Positions 7,973 to 15,834 are shown, counted from the stretch's first letter. The stretch is DNA of 64,000 nucleotides from Bacillus pseudomycoides DSM 12442 (GCF_000161455.1 NZ_CM000745.1:3557998-3621997); one strand, 5' to 3'. A program made the numbers and translations. Notes: a model not told the origin generated them from the letters alone.

Positions 7973-8518
7973 TTAATATACACGTTTTCGATTTTCAGCA
8001 TGGCTCGAGATGAGTAATAATGCGGAGTCTTCGCCAATATTACGCACAATATGTGGCACACATGCACTCCAGGAGAAAGAATCTCCTTCTTCCACAATCG
8101 CGATATCTTCTCCGTGCTGTACTTCTAATTTACCGCGCAAAACAAGATGGCATTCTTCACCTTCATGAGCATTTGGTATATTTTCTTTTGGGAATCCAGC
8201 TGGGATTTCTACTAAAGATAAACGAAGGCCTCCTTGCTCAGCGACATGTTCAATCCTTTGTTCATCTTTTCCATACACACTGTATTTTCGTTCTTCCTTT
8301 TTTACAATTTTCATGTGATCTTTTTGCTCAAGTAATAAATAAGGGAGAGGAACGTTTAAAAATTTGGAAATTGTTTCTAAAGTTGAGATAGATGGAGAAG
8401 TTTTATTATTCTCGACCTGGCTCATAAAACCTTTAGAAAGTCCTGTTCCTTCACAAATTTGGGCGATAGTGACGCCTCTGCGCTGACGAATTTCACGTAT
8501 TGCAGAACCGATATTCAT
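7973..8518 (-). CDS. XRE-family regulator with C-terminal cupin domain
   Basis: A 181-residue regulator. Residues 1-60 are a helix-turn-helix (IREIRQRRGVTIAQICEGTG then LSKGFMSQVENNKTSPSI) and about 100-175 a cupin barrel with NAHEGEECHLVLRGKLE and GDSFSW. The family includes PuuR-like and SinR-like sensors that bind a small ligand in the cupin. The start ATG at 8518 is preceded by AAAGGAG. It is divergent from catDE with about 157 bp between, so it is a candidate local regulator of those genes; in B. subtilis, however, catDE is controlled by YodB and CatR, neither of which is this type. Confidence 0.88.
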   Translation of the reverse strand: MNIGSAIREIRQRRGVTIAQICEGTGLSKGFMSQVENNKTSPSISTLETISKFLNVPLPYLLLEQKDHMKIVKKEERKYSVYGKDEQRIEHVAEQGGLRLSLVEIPAGFPKENIPNAHEGEECHLVLRGKLEVQHGEDIAIVEEGDSFSWSACVPHIVRNIGEDSALLLISSHAENRKRVY

Positions 8519-8594
8519 AATAATCAAGCTCCTTTTTGTAGACAACTATTTGTATCATAGCAAAAAAAAACATTTTTTTCTCAAGAAAAATAAA

Positions 8595-8658
8595 TTGACG
8601 GATAAAAAAAATTATTGTATGTTTTGTAATGTGAACAAAAGTTTTATATTATAAAACT
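8595..8658 (+). promoter_or_regulatory. catDE promoter with palindromic operator
   Basis: TTGACG (8595-8600), 17-bp spacer, TATGTT (8618-8623). Immediately downstream of the expected start point lies AGTTTTATATTATAAAACT (8640-8658), a palindrome around one central base and a natural position for a repressor. The regulator is unknown; the divergent cupin-type gene or a MarR/HxlR factor are candidates. Confidence 0.55.
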
Positions 8659-8675
8659 CAAAAGGAGAGAACAAA

Positions 8676-9080
8676 ATGAATCAACATATTGGTAATTTAA
8701 TTATTCGTATCGTATTAGGAGTAACGTTTTTTATGCATGGTTTGGCAAAGTTCCAATCAGGCATTGATAATATTGCAGGATGGTTTACAAGCATTGGTTT
8801 ACCAGGTGCTCTTGCATACGGCGTAGCGACAGTAGAATTAGTTGGTGGTCTGTTATTGATTATCGGTTTAGGTGTACGGTATATTGGATTATTATTCGCA
8901 CTTATTTTAGTTGGAGCAATTGTAAAAGTAAAATGGTCTGCTGGTTTATTAGGAGATGGAAAGAATCCAGGATACGAATTAGACCTTGCATTGTTGGCAA
9001 TGGGTCTTTACTTATTCGTTGTTAAAGCTGAAGGTTTTGTAGATAACTTCTTAAAAGCAACTGTATTCAAAAAACATTAA
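8676..9080 (+). CDS. catD: DoxX-family membrane protein CatD
   Basis: A 134-residue protein with four membrane segments and the DoxX signature (RIVLGVTFFMHGLAKF). Its length and its place directly before a two-domain ring-cleavage dioxygenase of 285 residues match B. subtilis catD-catE, which responds to catechol and quinone stress. The DoxX partner is thought to shuttle electrons or help detoxify quinones at the membrane; its biochemical role is not established. GGAGAG precedes the start, and catE follows after 21 bp. Confidence 0.8.
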   Translation: MNQHIGNLIIRIVLGVTFFMHGLAKFQSGIDNIAGWFTSIGLPGALAYGVATVELVGGLLLIIGLGVRYIGLLFALILVGAIVKVKWSAGLLGDGKNPGYELDLALLAMGLYLFVVKAEGFVDNFLKATVFKKH

Positions 9081-9101
9081 TCGAAATGGGGGCATAACAA
9101 T

Positions 9102-9959
9102 ATGGACTTTCGACTTCATCCCAGTACAACACTCGGTGCAGTTCATTTATATGTATCGAACTTACAACAGTCTCTAGCATTCTATACAGATGTGTTACGA
9201 TTGAAAGTGGTAAGAGAAGAGGAGCATATCGCTACACTTGGTAATGAAAGTAATGAACCACTTCTTATAATAGAAGAGAAAGAAAATGCTCTTCCAAAAC
9301 AAAGAAGTCGCACTGGTTTATATCACTTTGCAATCTTACTACCAAGTAGACAAGATTTAGCAAATATTCTTCTTCATCTTGTGCAGAAAGTGTATCCGTT
9401 ACATGGCGGGGCAGATCATTACTTTAGCGAAGCAATTTATTTAGCTGACCCAGATGGAAATGGAATCGAAATTTATCATGATCGTCAAAGAGAAGTATGG
9501 CGTGATGAAAAGGGAGAGCTTCCGTTTGTTAGCAACCCATTAGATGGAGACGGATTATTACAACAAGGAAATGAGTGGAATGGATTTCCAAGCGGAACTG
9601 TAATGGGACATATCCATTTACATGTTGCTGATTTAGAAGAAGCAAAACGTTTTTATGTAGATGGGCTTGGATTTGAAGTGACGATTCCAGTCCGAAATGG
9701 TGCATTATTTGTTTCAGCAGGTGGCTATCATCACCATGTTGGTTTAAATACATGGCAAGGTGAAGGTGTGCCGCCGCAAATGCCAAATTCCGTTGGCTTG
9801 AAATATTTCACAATTGTACTAGTAGATGAAAAAGAAAAAGAGCAAGTGTGTGAAAGCTTAAAATATATTGGCGCGATTGCTATGTATAAAGATGGAATAA
9901 TGCAAGTAGAAGATCCGTTTGGTCACTGTATTCAATTGATTGTAAAAGGAGAAGCCTAA
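9102..9959 (+). CDS. catE: Catechol 2,3-dioxygenase CatE (VOC superfamily)
   Basis: A 285-residue extradiol dioxygenase with two vicinal-oxygen-chelate modules, about residues 8-130 and 165-280. Candidate Fe(II) ligands are His in MGHIHLHV, His in GYHHHVGLNTW, and the Glu near the C-terminus in MQVEDPFGHC. It would open the catechol ring to hydroxymuconic semialdehyde, removing toxic catechols. Same operon as catD, same length as B. subtilis CatE. The terminator stem overlaps its stop codon. Confidence 0.82.
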   Translation: MDFRLHPSTTLGAVHLYVSNLQQSLAFYTDVLRLKVVREEEHIATLGNESNEPLLIIEEKENALPKQRSRTGLYHFAILLPSRQDLANILLHLVQKVYPLHGGADHYFSEAIYLADPDGNGIEIYHDRQREVWRDEKGELPFVSNPLDGDGLLQQGNEWNGFPSGTVMGHIHLHVADLEEAKRFYVDGLGFEVTIPVRNGALFVSAGGYHHHVGLNTWQGEGVPPQMPNSVGLKYFTIVLVDEKEKEQVCESLKYIGAIAMYKDGIMQVEDPFGHCIQLIVKGEA

Positions 9960-9980
9960 ATAAAGGCTTCTCCTTTTTTT
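9944..9980. terminator. Bidirectional terminator catE / phhB
   Basis: Stem AAAAGGAGAAGCCT / AGGCTTCTCCTTTT around the catE stop codon. T-runs lie on both sides, so it serves catE on plus and phhB on minus. Confidence 0.88.
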
Positions 9981-10290
9981 ACTTTCTTATAATTGCTTTT
10001 TCATTTTGTAAAAAGAGTTCATTAAACTGTCTTGCTAGCTCGAAATCAAGTTTTGTTAAACCTTTTGCATTCCAGGATGACAAAGTAATAATGACTGCTT
10101 TATACTGGATAAGGATAAATGGATGGTGATTGTGTTCTTCTGATAGTTTGGCGGCTTCAGAGACAAATTCGACACCTTTTAAGTAGTCGGAAAACATATA
10201 TTTTCTTTCAATCCATTTTTCATCTTTCACTGTCCATTTATCTAGCTTTGCTAATTCCTCTTGCACTTCTTCATCTGTTAGTCGTTGCAT
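9979..10290 (-). CDS. phhB: Pterin-4a-carbinolamine dehydratase
   Basis: A 103-residue enzyme with the family signature EEHNHHPFILIQYKAVIITL, whose neighbouring histidines form the active site. It dehydrates the 4a-hydroxy-tetrahydropterin released by phenylalanine hydroxylase, allowing cofactor recycling. Its start lies 20 bp inside the end of phhA, so the two are translationally coupled and act in the same reaction cycle. Both depend on the T-box leaders upstream of phhA. Confidence 0.93.
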   Translation of the reverse strand: MQRLTDEEVQEELAKLDKWTVKDEKWIERKYMFSDYLKGVEFVSEAAKLSEEHNHHPFILIQYKAVIITLSSWNAKGLTKLDFELARQFNELFLQNEKAIIRK

Positions 10291-12028
10291 TATTGTTCAC
10301 ATCCTTTATTGAGAGTAGGGCAAGACCATTGCTAATCAAACGTTTTACAGATTCATTTTCTGTAAAAGTAGAGAGTTGTTGTAATAGAGCAGTAGATGCG
10401 TCGTGCCCTTTGTTATGCTCTAAAAGTAATTCTAAAATTTCAAGACGAAGTAACCATTCTTTCGTATAGAACTTATTTAGTACCTCTTGAATTGCTACTA
10501 ATTGTTCCACATGTGAATCTTGTAACACACCTTCATTTCGAATATCACGAACGGTTTGATACATACGATCAAGCTCAGTTAATGTAAGTGGTTCTGGTGT
10601 TTCTTCTACTTCTTCAGTCACTTCGAAGAATGCGGCTGCATCGGCTGCGCCTGGGAATACAGAAGTGATTTTTGAACCAACTGCCATGTCAAAAGCTCCC
10701 CATGAAGCATCAAATAATAGACGATCTTTGTAAACCACTGTGCAATCTGTAAATGAAATAAGAGCGATTTTTTCATCGTTTTTCATAATATCGGTTACTG
10801 TTCCTTTTACATGAACACCGCTTGCAAAGTATAGTTCCGTACGATTACCAATGATAATGCCTAATGCTTGTAACTCCTCATCTGTGCAATCTTCGAGTGA
10901 AACATTGCCTTCTAATAAACCAACTGGTGTACCAAATCCCTCTTGATGTACAGCTGTAGAATGATTCGGTAGTTGTTTATTGTTTAGTGCTAATGCAGTC
11001 GGTGTATTTGTTTTCATGTAAATCACTCTACCTGCATCATTTTGAATCTTTTCTGCAAATGTACCTGTAATTTGTAACCCACTACTTAATTGAGCAGTTG
11101 CATTGTTTTCAGAACGAATTGCTTTTTCTAATCCTTCTGCGTCACCTGTTTTAAAAGCCATTGTTTCAGAGAAGTTCTCAAGTGCCTCTGTTAATTCTTC
11201 AAATGACTTGCATACAAATAGCTGTGGTTGCATTTTTGTAACATCATAGGTCGTTTTTGTACAAGCTTCAATTGAGAATGGGACTTTTTCTACAGCATCT
11301 GTTAAACAATGTTTGCTCTCACCGACAGAGGAGAGAAGACCGGCACCGTAAATTTTCGGGTTATTTATATCTCCAATTAAGCCGTACTCGACTGTCCACC
11401 AGAAAAGGCGAGAAATTTGTTCCGCTTCTGATAAGCCAGAAACAAGCTTTTGCTTTTCGACAACTTCTTTTTCAGCTGCTGCAACTTCTTCTGGTGTAGA
11501 AGTTGGACTTTCTTTCACAATTGTCAAAGTACGCACAGCTTCAAAAGCATCGTGTTCTTCTTTAGTTGAAAATGCTTTTGCTCCAATTTGGCCAAATCGT
11601 TTTACATATTTTGCATATGTAGGATCAAGTAAAATCGGTGCATGTCCAGCTGCTTCGTGAACGATATCAGGAGCTGGAGTATATTCAATGTTTTCCACTT
11701 TACGAATATCTGTTGCGATTGGTAATAAACCATGTCCTTGGAAATCAAAGAACGCTACACCGGGAATAAGGCCGTCAATCGTTACTGCACCCCAACCACT
11801 TGGTGCTAAGCATTCATTCATTTCTTCAACCTTTGGAATTGCATCTATATTAATACCAGATGATTGTAGTCCGTTAACATAGGCTGGATGAGCAACATCT
11901 TTTAAAAAGTTATGGTTTTGTCTCATAATGTAACGCCACACAGCGTGATTAACCGGTGTGTACTGATCGTAATGCTGCGTGGATACAAATGGTTTTAAAT
12001 GTGATGGAATTTCTGTTTTCTTTGTCAT
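10271..12028 (-). CDS. phhA: Phenylalanine-4-hydroxylase
   Basis: A 585-residue aromatic amino acid hydroxylase that makes tyrosine from phenylalanine with tetrahydropterin and oxygen. The iron ligands are visible: His124 and His129 in HEAAGHAPIL and Glu214 in WWTVEYGLIGD. The catalytic core ends near residue 300; the remaining ~280 residues are an extension absent from the short Pseudomonas-type enzymes and of unknown role. AAAGGAGG precedes the start. Two tandem T-boxes that appear to read tyrosine codons control it, meaning the enzyme is made when tyrosine is scarce. Confidence 0.95.
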   Translation of the reverse strand: MTKKTEIPSHLKPFVSTQHYDQYTPVNHAVWRYIMRQNHNFLKDVAHPAYVNGLQSSGINIDAIPKVEEMNECLAPSGWGAVTIDGLIPGVAFFDFQGHGLLPIATDIRKVENIEYTPAPDIVHEAAGHAPILLDPTYAKYVKRFGQIGAKAFSTKEEHDAFEAVRTLTIVKESPTSTPEEVAAAEKEVVEKQKLVSGLSEAEQISRLFWWTVEYGLIGDINNPKIYGAGLLSSVGESKHCLTDAVEKVPFSIEACTKTTYDVTKMQPQLFVCKSFEELTEALENFSETMAFKTGDAEGLEKAIRSENNATAQLSSGLQITGTFAEKIQNDAGRVIYMKTNTPTALALNNKQLPNHSTAVHQEGFGTPVGLLEGNVSLEDCTDEELQALGIIIGNRTELYFASGVHVKGTVTDIMKNDEKIALISFTDCTVVYKDRLLFDASWGAFDMAVGSKITSVFPGAADAAAFFEVTEEVEETPEPLTLTELDRMYQTVRDIRNEGVLQDSHVEQLVAIQEVLNKFYTKEWLLRLEILELLLEHNKGHDASTALLQQLSTFTENESVKRLISNGLALLSIKDVNNNATTNR

Positions 12029-12100
12029 TAATACATCCTCCTTTTTTATCTGTAAAAACTGCTGTGATTACTTTTGGGTATATCACCCCCTTTCAATTAT

Positions 12101-12114
12101 TGTAAGCGCTTATA
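12101..12114. promoter_or_regulatory. cre-like site in the phhA leader
   Basis: TGTAAGCGCTTATA matches the CcpA consensus TGWAANCGNTNWCA at 13 of 14 positions. It lies between the last T-box terminator and the phhA start codon, that is, inside the transcribed region, where CcpA could act as a roadblock. Match seen, function inferred. Confidence 0.4.
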
Positions 12115-12167
12115 AAATTTTATCATAAGATTCGGAATTATTTAACATTTGTTTTTGTGAGAAATAG

Positions 12168-12418
12168 AAAAAGCCCCTATCGGAAAATCCGATAGGGGCG
12201 AAGAAATCGCGGTACCACCCTATTTGTAAGTGAAAATCCACCTACTTCTCAGTTACTGATAACGGAAAAATCCGTCTTTTCCTTCATGCAAAAATAGCAC
12301 TACGAAAAAGAAACTCCAGAATTGTAATTCGCACTTGTATATGTACTGATTCGCACCAAACATCAGCTCTCTGAAACAGGGATATAAGTTACTACTGCGA
12401 TTCTTTCAACGCGTAATA
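12168..12418 (-). promoter_or_regulatory. Proximal T-box riboswitch (tyrosine type) of phhA
   Basis: On the minus strand this leader contains Stem I with the distal motif (CAGAGAGCUGAUG ... GGUGCGAAUCAG), the T-box sequence AGGGTGGTACCGCG (12221-12208) that pairs with the NCCA end of uncharged tRNA, and a terminator (GCCCCTATCGG stem, 12199-12171, then TTTTTC). The specifier position in ACAUAUACAAG reads UAC, a tyrosine codon, at 12339-12337. Low charged tRNA-Tyr would favour the antiterminator and expression of phhA-phhB. It is closely similar to the distal copy, implying duplication. Confidence 0.92.
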
Positions 12419-12446
12419 TATGAAATTGTTTAAAAGGGGAAGACGC

Positions 12447-12718
12447 AAAAAAGCCCCTATCGGAAAATCCGATAGGGACGATAGAAATCGCGGTACCACC
12501 CTACTTGTAAACAAAAAATTGTTTACCACTTACTTTAAGATAACGGAAAGATCCGTCTTTCTCTTCATGCATAATCGCACTACGGGAAAGAAGCTCCAGA
12601 ATTGTAATTCACGCTTGTATATGTACTGATTTGCACCAACCATCAGTTCTCTGAGTCAGGGATATAAGTCGCTACTAGGTTTCCTTCAAAGCCGATATAT
12701 AATTCGTTCAACTAAACT
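12447..12718 (-). promoter_or_regulatory. Distal T-box riboswitch (tyrosine type) of phhA
   Basis: A complete second T-box lies upstream of the first: Stem I (CAGAGAACUGAUGGUUGGUG region), specifier UAC at 12619-12617 within AUAUACAAGC, the T-box motif AGGGTGGTACCGCG at 12502-12489, and a terminator stem at 12477-12452 followed by TTTTTT. The terminator stem is nearly identical to that of the proximal copy. In series the two act as an AND gate: both must bind uncharged tRNA for read-through, sharpening the response. Confidence 0.92.
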
Positions 12719-12727
12719 ATGTTTTGT

Positions 12728-12757
12728 ATTATAAAACTACATTTGAATAGTTGTCAA
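12728..12757 (-). promoter_or_regulatory. Sigma-A promoter of the T-box/phhA transcript
   Basis: On the minus strand TTGACA (12757-12752), 18-bp spacer, TATAAT (12733-12728): both hexamers are consensus. It places the transcript start near 12721, just before Stem I of the distal T-box. Confidence 0.8.
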
Positions 12758-12829
12758 CAATAATTTTATTTAAATATAGTAGATAAGGGGAACGATAAGT
12801 GGGAATTATCTATAGGAGGATAGGAAAAG

Positions 12830-14068
12830 ATGTGGAGAAAAATAATTGTTTTGATTGTCTGTGTTTGCTGCTTATGTGAAGCTGTGCCTACTGTTCAAGC
12901 TGAAACAAAAAATATACAAGTAGCTTTTATTCGTAACCATAATCTCTGGATAAAAATCGATGGGAACGAAAAACAAATAACAAAAGGAGAGTACATAACA
13001 AAGCCAAAATGGTCACATGATGGAAAATGGATCGCATACGCAAAGGGAGAGGAACAAAATCAGCTTGAATTGTACCGTGTTGCGGATGGGAAAAAAGTTG
13101 TTCCGTCTCAGACAGAAGCAACGAATTATCAATGGTCACCGGCAGAGAATATAATTGCATTTGAATTTACAAGCACGTTAAATACATTTGATGCAGAGAA
13201 GAAGAATGCAACGTTTGAAAATGTATCATCGGGTGTAGGAGACTATGCATGGTATCCAGACGGAAAGAAATTTCTTGTTTCGTCTGAGGCTCAGTTGCTT
13301 CCAACAGGTTGGACAGGAGCGCAGTTATATGAAGTACAAAAGGATGCAGGAATGAATCCGAATAAAATGAAACACCTGTATACATTACCGAGTATGCAGG
13401 AAGATTTCTTAGCCTATATTGCAAGTGATTTCAAATGGTCTCCAAATCAAAAGTGGATTGCTTTTTTAGCTGTACCAACTGCTTCGTGGTCAGCTGATAG
13501 TAATACACTTTGTCTTTTGAAAGCGGACGGAAGTTATTTTGAAAAAGTAGATCAAATGTTATTAAACAGCCAATGGATACAATGGTCTCCATCGAAAAAT
13601 ATATTAGCTTATATTGAAGGAAGTGGAAGATTTGCGTTAGAGAATAAACATTTAAAAATAAAGGAATTACCCGCTCTCCAGCAAGAAAAATTCACTCCAA
13701 AAGGATATGTTGATTGGGATTTTACATGGCAGGATAATGAACTTATTACTCTTTCAAGAGCGAAGGAAATGGAATGGTCGAACGAAGAAGAAAAAAGATC
13801 ATTGCCTTCTTTATACCAAGTAAATATTCAATCAAATCGACAGCGTCAAATTACAACTCCTTCAAAAAAATATGGAGATTACAATCCACTTTATATAAAA
13901 AGTGAAAATCAGCTGACATGGATGCGCTCTGACCGTAAAAAGGCAGATATGTGGTTGGCGAATGGAGAGGGATCGAAAGCGAAGAAATGGATTGAAAATA
14001 TTGATGTCCCCCAGTGGTATTATGAAAAATGGAATTGGGAGGAAGTTATTTCTGTAAAAGAAGGTTAA
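12830..14068 (+). CDS. Secreted beta-propeller (TolB/WD40-like) protein
   Basis: A 412-residue protein with an N-terminal signal peptide (hydrophobic residues 5-20, likely cleavage after VQA at 25) and repeated blades of the TolB type, visible as KPKWSHDGKWIAY, NYQWSPAENIIAF, DYAWYPDGKKFLV, DFKWSPNQKWIAF and WIQWSPSKNILAY. Such proteins bind partner proteins or cell-wall ligands; no enzymatic motif is seen. AGGAGG precedes the start. It is divergent from the phhA transcript and followed by its own terminator, so it is a single gene of unknown role. Confidence 0.78.
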   Translation: MWRKIIVLIVCVCCLCEAVPTVQAETKNIQVAFIRNHNLWIKIDGNEKQITKGEYITKPKWSHDGKWIAYAKGEEQNQLELYRVADGKKVVPSQTEATNYQWSPAENIIAFEFTSTLNTFDAEKKNATFENVSSGVGDYAWYPDGKKFLVSSEAQLLPTGWTGAQLYEVQKDAGMNPNKMKHLYTLPSMQEDFLAYIASDFKWSPNQKWIAFLAVPTASWSADSNTLCLLKADGSYFEKVDQMLLNSQWIQWSPSKNILAYIEGSGRFALENKHLKIKELPALQQEKFTPKGYVDWDFTWQDNELITLSRAKEMEWSNEEEKRSLPSLYQVNIQSNRQRQITTPSKKYGDYNPLYIKSENQLTWMRSDRKKADMWLANGEGSKAKKWIENIDVPQWYYEKWNWEEVISVKEG

Positions 14069-14073
14069 AAAAG

Positions 14074-14106
14074 GCTGCCTAGAATATTTTTTAGGCAGCT
14101 TTTTTA
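14074..14106. terminator. Terminator after the beta-propeller gene
   Basis: GCTGCCTA / TAGGCAGC stem with an AT-rich loop and a T-run. It also lies at the end of the converging small gene at 14110-14232. Confidence 0.85.
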
Positions 14107-14109
14107 TAG

Positions 14110-14232
14110 TTATTTGTGCGTTTTATTCGGCTTCTTTTTCCCAGGATTTCCATTCCCTTGGCGTTTTCTATTTTGCTCGTCTTTCGCTTGTTTTTCGTGT
14201 ATTGTGTCTAAAAAATCATTTGAGTTACTCAT
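14110..14232 (-). CDS. 40-residue basic protein, DUF4023-like
   Basis: A 40-codon gene with a strong ribosome site (GAGGAGG, 7 nt before ATG). The protein begins MSNSNDFLDTIHEKQAKDEQ and ends in a basic, glycine- and proline-rich tail (NPGKKKPNKTHK). It resembles the small DUF4023 proteins of Bacillus, whose role is unknown; the composition recalls small spore proteins. It converges on the beta-propeller gene. Confidence 0.6.
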   Translation of the reverse strand: MSNSNDFLDTIHEKQAKDEQNRKRQGNGNPGKKKPNKTHK

Positions 14233-14706
14233 TGATATATCCTCCTCAGAATTTCGTTTTATCTCTGTTACTATAACCATTTGAGAGGAGAATCATGAAT
14301 TGGTATTCGGATTAAAAAATGTATAACTCTGTATAGATTTTTCAGCTTTCAAACATTTGTGAATTCCTCCCTAAATATATAAGAATTATAAAGTGAAACT
14401 TTAATCAGTGGGGGTTTTCTTCATCCCCCACTGATGATTATTAGCCCTCACCAATCGGGCTTTTACGGGCAGTTGATCCCCACCTAACTTATTTGCTTTC
14501 ACTGAATTTTGAGGTGGAGGTCTTACTGCCCGTTAATGCGGGATAAAAATGGTTTACATATTTTATTGTAATAATTGCTAATATGGGTGTCGGATATTTT
14601 TACAGCATCATTTATAATTGTGATTAAAAATAATGCAAAAGGAATATAGAAGAGAAAGGAGAAAAGATAGAAAGATATATTTATTTTCATAGAAAGGACT
14701 AAAACT
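14233..14706. repeat. Intergenic region with dispersed repeat, copy A (14396-14545)
   Basis: This 474-bp gap has no convincing gene. Positions 14396-14545 hold a ~150-bp repeat starting AACTTTAATCAGTGGGGG and containing CACCAATCGGGCTTTTACGG and TTACTGCCCGTTAATGCGGG. Related copies occur at 34454-34597 and 61725-61840, with a truncated inverted copy at 54603-54663. The unit contains internal complementary blocks (CAGTGGGGG / CCCCCACTG; ACGGGCAGT / ACTGCCCGT) and would fold strongly. It resembles the bcr repeats of the B. cereus group; I cannot say which type. The promoter of the following operon lies in 14560-14700. Confidence 0.8.
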
Positions 14707-15282
14707 ATGAAACTTATTTTCATAAGGCATGGCGAGGGAACACATACAAAAGATTTACCTATGAGCTTGCAATTAGAGAATTCAGCTTTGACAAAAGAAG
14801 GCGAAAAACAAGCATTGTTACTTCAAAGTAGTTTACCACTACAAGAAATCGATGTATTAATAGCGAGTCCTACGCTTCGAACATTACAAACTGCTGCGAT
14901 ATGGAGCTCACAAGTAGTTTGCCGCAAAATAACACATCCTTATATTTCTCCACGTATTTTCTCTTATCGTGAAGGAGCGAGAACATTACCGTGTGACAGG
15001 TTGTTAGATACAAAGGTAATTCAAGAGTTATTTCCTAGTTTTTCTTTAAGAGAAAATACAAACGATATGTTATGGAATCAGGGGATAAATACGATTTCAG
15101 AGAAGGAATTTCAGAATATAGCAGATGAATTCATCGATTGGTGTTATACATTACATACAGAAAGAATTTGTATCGTTTCACACGATGGAACGATTACAGC
15201 ATATAGGCAGTATTTACAAAATTTAGTTCTAACCAGAGAGGATTTTTTAGAAGAAACAGGTGTGTATGAAATAAACTTATGA
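14707..15282 (+). CDS. Histidine phosphatase family protein
   Basis: A 191-residue phosphatase of the phosphoglycerate-mutase-like branch. The phospho-accepting histidine is in the N-terminal IFIRHGEG motif (residues 4-11), the partner arginine in ASPTLRTLQTA, and the second catalytic histidine in IVSHDGTI near residue 160. The substrate is unknown; members act on sugar phosphates or cofactors, or on proteins. GAAAGGAC precedes the ATG. It is followed after 15 bp by the caspase-like mini-protein gene, with which it forms a two-gene operon closed by an inverted repeat. Confidence 0.88.
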   Translation: MKLIFIRHGEGTHTKDLPMSLQLENSALTKEGEKQALLLQSSLPLQEIDVLIASPTLRTLQTAAIWSSQVVCRKITHPYISPRIFSYREGARTLPCDRLLDTKVIQELFPSFSLRENTNDMLWNQGINTISEKEFQNIADEFIDWCYTLHTERICIVSHDGTITAYRQYLQNLVLTREDFLEETGVYEINL

Positions 15283-15297
15283 ATGGAGGTTTTTTAT

Positions 15298-15834
15298 TTG
15301 AATATTGCGTTAGTAGTTGGCGATAATTCAGATTTAGAAGCACAATCGCTTCGAGCGACGCTTGAGTATTTTGGAGCAAGAGTTATTACATATTGGATTG
15401 GTCGACCGCGGGATTTGATGGATGTTCTTTCAGGGAAAAGTTTGTATGAAGATATAGATTATATTATCTTTTGCTTTCATGGTGAAGAAGGGGAATTTGT
15501 AATGGAAGAATTAGGGGAAGATGTGTATGAGAAAGATGAGCTGAGAGGAAACTTTGGTGTAACTGAAATTAAACAATATGCAAAATTGCATAACAAGTAT
15601 ATTATCAATAGCGGGTGTACTTTAGGAGATCCAAAACTTGCGACAGCATTTTTAAATAGTGGTGTAAAAGCTTATATAGGCTCAACAGATTATGTGGATG
15701 GAAATGCAGCACTTATGTTTACAATGCGTTTATTTTACGGGCTTATTAATCATCAAAAAACAATAGATGATGCATTTCAGGATGCAAAATCATTAGATAA
15801 CGGGACTCTTACATTTGAATTATATAGAGAATGA
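15298..15834 (+). CDS. Small protein with caspase/CHAT-like His-Cys pattern
   Basis: A 178-residue cytoplasmic protein from a TTG start set by GGAGG (the frame opens earlier at 15283 but without a site). No family is assigned. The layout resembles the catalytic half of CHAT/caspase-fold proteases: strand plus histidine in YIIFCFHGEEGEF (His61), strand plus cysteine in YIINSGCTLGD (Cys107), then helix and strand in LATAFLNSGVKAYIGSTDYV and a final helix with FYGLI then DAFQDAKSL, as in CHAT domains (ACESG, LARAFLxAGAxxVIGSLWxV). It lacks any fused partner. It is co-transcribed with a histidine phosphatase. The pattern is seen; protease activity is inferred, and a non-catalytic flavodoxin-like fold is the main alternative. 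Confidence 0.6.
   Translation: MNIALVVGDNSDLEAQSLRATLEYFGARVITYWIGRPRDLMDVLSGKSLYEDIDYIIFCFHGEEGEFVMEELGEDVYEKDELRGNFGVTEIKQYAKLHNKYIINSGCTLGDPKLATAFLNSGVKAYIGSTDYVDGNAALMFTMRLFYGLINHQKTIDDAFQDAKSLDNGTLTFELYRE

Noticed and set aside
8780..9025. Plus-strand frame of 81 codons within catD
   Set aside because: It is an alternative frame of catD, with Trp/Arg/Ser-rich composition, no ribosome site and no known family.
12420..12629. Plus-strand frame of 69 codons
   Set aside because: It is the antisense of the distal T-box leader, whose conserved motifs and structure explain the sequence.
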